Shown here one piece after another: positions 13,105-14,793 of a stretch of 14,793 bases of DNA. Under the pieces are notes generated by a model. It did not search any database. It was given only the letters and a program-made list of their open reading frames with translations, and was not told the origin of the DNA. The translations under genes were made by a program, and so were the position numbers. The stretch comes from Leptospirillum sp. (GTDB lineage Bacteria > Nitrospirota > Leptospirillia > Leptospirillales > Leptospirillaceae): NCBI GenBank assembly GCA_027346125.1, contig DAIEST010000033.1:1-14793 (forward strand). The letters run 5' to 3'. Each line of letters starts with the position of its first letter. Position 1 is the first letter of the stretch.

Positions 13105-14664
13105 ATGAAGTGGACATCGGAAGCCAAACTTGGCTTTTTCATCGTGATTGCGTTTGTGGCAGCGGTGTTGCTGACGCTCAGGTTCGGACACTATCATTTT
13201 CAGCCAAAGGGCAGCTACAGGATTTACGCGGATTTCAAATCTGTCGATGGTCTCGAGAAAGGAACGGCAGTCCGGGTTGCAGGGGTCAAGGTGGGAGAAG
13301 TCACGGACATCTCGCTTCTGTCGACGGGGTACGCTCATGTTGAAATGACAATCTTCGGGAATCTGGGGCTCCCGGCGGATGTGCATCCCGTGATCTTCTC
13401 GAACGGTTTTCTGGGAAAGGAATACATCGAACTGGTTCCGGGAAAGTCCGGCGAAACTTTTCGAAAAATGAAATTTCAGAACAGTGCCGGACAACTACGA
13501 TCGCTCATCCATCAGCTGTCGGCGACTGCCCTGGATGTTTTTCGCCCGGAAATGGCTTGGGCGGATCCCGGGTCCCTTCCTTCCCCGGCCCCTCCGACCC
13601 AGACCGGAGGAATCTCCGGACAGTCTGTTTCTCCAGGCTATGTGTCTCCCGGAAATACGTTGTCTGCCCCTGGAGAAACGGTCAGTATCAATCGATTGAT
13701 CCGGAAACTGAGCCGGATTGCCGATGACATCAAGGCCATCACGGGTTCACTGAAAAGTGCCGTCGGCACGGAGAAGGGGAAAGCCGATCTCAAGAAAACA
13801 CTGGATAATCTGGCTGCCCTTACCGAGAATCTGAGGAAGTTCACGAAAGATCTGAAAAACCGCTCCCCCGCAATCCTGAAAAAGATCGATTCGATTGCGA
13901 CCAAGATCGATCAGGGAGTCGGAACGGTCGGTCAGCTTGTCAATAATAAGGATTTGTATCAGAAGGTTGATTCAGCAGCTTCCCACCTGGACAGCATCCT
14001 GGCAAAGATCGACTCCGGTCAGGGAACTGTCGGCCAGCTTGTAAACAACCCGGATGTCTACAACAACCTGAACAAGACACTCAAAAAGTTTTCGGATATG
14101 AGTCATAAATCGGATCAGATGGTTCTCGACGTTTCGATGTATGGCTTTTATTTTCCAAGAATCCAGAGCGCCGACGGCTTCTTCACGCTGGACCTTTATC
14201 CGAGGTCCGACAAGTTCTATCGTATCCAGGTGGTTTCTTCCCAGTTGGGAAATTACGCCCAGAGCATTCCTTATACCCAGGTCAACGGGAACTATGTTGC
14301 TGGTCCTTCTCAGGTCACTCAGACCAATGCCTCCATCAAATTCAGCGTCGAGTTCGGCCAGCGGTTCGGAAACTTTGATGTCCGGGCGGGAATGATCGAA
14401 AACAGCTTTGGAGTCGGAACAGATGTCTTCCTCTCGAAGAACCTGAGATTTACGTTTACGCTGTACAATATCGGTTCCTACAATCCTATTGCACCGAGCC
14501 CATTTTCGAGGGCCTATTTCACCTATACCGTGCTGAACCATATCTGGCTCACCGCCGGGTACTACAACGCCTTCAACCAGTCGATCGCATCCCCGCTGGT
14601 CGGTGGTGGAATATCCTTTACGGATAATACGCTGAAGTATTTGATTGCCGGTCATCTTCCCTGA
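13105..14664 (+). CDS. mlaD: MlaD/MCE protein with helical repeats and C-terminal beta-rich domain
   Basis: A 519-residue MCE protein, much longer than E. coli MlaD (183). Residues 9-26 form an N-terminal membrane anchor. The MCE domain spans about 38-112 (YRIYADFKSVDGLEKGTAVRV onward, then VGEVTDI and FLGKEYIELVPG). A Pro/Ser/Gly-rich linker covers 150-192. A long helical region (195-335) includes two 34-residue repeats with the GTVGQLVNN motif. The last 180 residues are rich in alternating aromatic and polar strands (GFFTLDLYPRSDKFYRIQV, IKFSVEFGQRF, FDVRAGMIENSFGVGTDVFL, AYFTYTVLNHIWLTAGYYN), the pattern of an outer-membrane beta-barrel, though no terminal Phe is present. The protein may span from inner to outer membrane. 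A GGGAG lies ten bases upstream of the ATG. Confidence 0.9.
   Translation: MKWTSEAKLGFFIVIAFVAAVLLTLRFGHYHFQPKGSYRIYADFKSVDGLEKGTAVRVAGVKVGEVTDISLLSTGYAHVEMTIFGNLGLPADVHPVIFSNGFLGKEYIELVPGKSGETFRKMKFQNSAGQLRSLIHQLSATALDVFRPEMAWADPGSLPSPAPPTQTGGISGQSVSPGYVSPGNTLSAPGETVSINRLIRKLSRIADDIKAITGSLKSAVGTEKGKADLKKTLDNLAALTENLRKFTKDLKNRSPAILKKIDSIATKIDQGVGTVGQLVNNKDLYQKVDSAASHLDSILAKIDSGQGTVGQLVNNPDVYNNLNKTLKKFSDMSHKSDQMVLDVSMYGFYFPRIQSADGFFTLDLYPRSDKFYRIQVVSSQLGNYAQSIPYTQVNGNYVAGPSQVTQTNASIKFSVEFGQRFGNFDVRAGMIENSFGVGTDVFLSKNLRFTFTLYNIGSYNPIAPSPFSRAYFTYTVLNHIWLTAGYYNAFNQSIASPLVGGGISFTDNTLKYLIAGHLP
13879..14076 (+). repeat. Two 34-residue tandem repeats inside mlaD
   Basis: Residues 259-290 and 293-324 align at a fixed offset of 34 residues (102 bp), with 18 of 30 compared positions identical. 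The shared core is KID-x-G-x-GTVGQLVNN-x-D-x-Y. Similar GTLGKLLND-type segments recur in long MCE proteins of other diderms, where they lie in the helical part after the MCE domain. Confidence 0.85.
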
Positions 14665-14793
14665 CCGGGATCTGACGGCGCTTTTTGGATAAATCCAATG
14701 GTTTAAACTAGAAAACGACCATTTCTCTTCTCTTAAAAGCCTTGTGCTTCCTTAACTTCAAGGGGATTTACCTTGACCCCGAAAAGGGGATGT
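14665..14793 (+). other. Region after mlaD: stop-codon hairpin, palindromes and possible next start
   Basis: A perfect seven-base stem CCGGTCA/TGACCGG (14648-14654, 14662-14668) spans the mlaD stop; five T follow only after 13 bases, so termination there is doubtful. Two palindromes follow: TTGGAT-AA-ATCCAA (14685-14698) and GTTTAAAC (14701-14708). Near the end, AAGGGG (14760-14765) sits seven bases before TTG 14773, which opens a frame reading MTPKRGC to the window edge, and CCCC-GAAAA-GGGG (14777-14789) forms a small hairpin. The TTG may start another gene, but seven codons are not enough to claim it. Confidence 0.3.

Noticed and set aside
12264..13142. 292-residue open frame on the minus strand opposite mlaF
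   Set aside because: It is fully antisense to a clear ABC ATPase with all motifs intact, has no ribosome-binding site and no recognisable protein features.
1..14793. Search by eye for CRISPR arrays, insertion sequences, tRNA or rRNA genes, toxin-antitoxin pairs and phage genes
   Set aside because: No regular direct-repeat array, transposase-like protein, cloverleaf with CCA end or phage-type gene was seen; all sizeable plus-strand space is filled by housekeeping genes.

Overview
The window reads as a compact chromosomal stretch of a diderm (Gram-negative) bacterium of medium GC content. A lipoprotein and an mlaEFD lipid-transport set imply an outer membrane. The core order rplM-rpsI-argC-argJ-rpsB-tsf-pyrH-frr, with a 2[4Fe-4S] ferredoxin and a B12-type radical SAM enzyme in front, suggests Nitrospirota, possibly a Leptospirillum-like lineage. 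That placement is inference from gene order and protein character, not from a search.

Layout. Bases 1-1102 hold a minus-strand operon, read right to left: a small lipoprotein whose mature part resembles the C-terminal domain of the cytochrome c maturation protein CcmI/CycH, then folB (dihydroneopterin aldolase), then a membrane protein cut by the window edge. Each pair is joined by an ATGA stop/start overlap. Bases 1103-1554 are a divergent intergenic region with candidate promoters on both strands and a run of hairpins. From 1555 on, every gene is on the plus strand. First come the ferredoxin and the radical SAM protein, then rplM-rpsI, ending in a strong intrinsic terminator (4635-4666). 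argC starts only 16 nt after its T-run. A 358-bp non-coding gap rich in inverted repeats separates argC from argJ. A 217-bp leader precedes rpsB, followed by tsf, pyrH, frr, alr, mlaE, mlaF and mlaD.

How the genes work together. rplM, rpsI, rpsB, tsf and frr serve translation. argC and argJ give arginine precursors. pyrH supplies UDP for RNA and nucleotide sugars. alr makes D-alanine for peptidoglycan. mlaEFD builds an ABC-type lipid transporter across the envelope. The one-base and 13-base overlaps from alr through mlaF suggest a translationally coupled cell-envelope module attached to the translation operon.

Most of the window is ordinary housekeeping DNA; I did not find a clear new defence or mobile system. 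The least ordinary parts are: the MlaD protein with a long helical repeat region and a C-terminal beta-rich, outer-membrane-like domain; the ferredoxin/B12-radical-SAM pair, whose enzyme carries an unrecognised C-terminal domain; the CcmI-like lipoprotein; and the two long, hairpin-rich non-coding regions (1103-1554 and 5715-6072).
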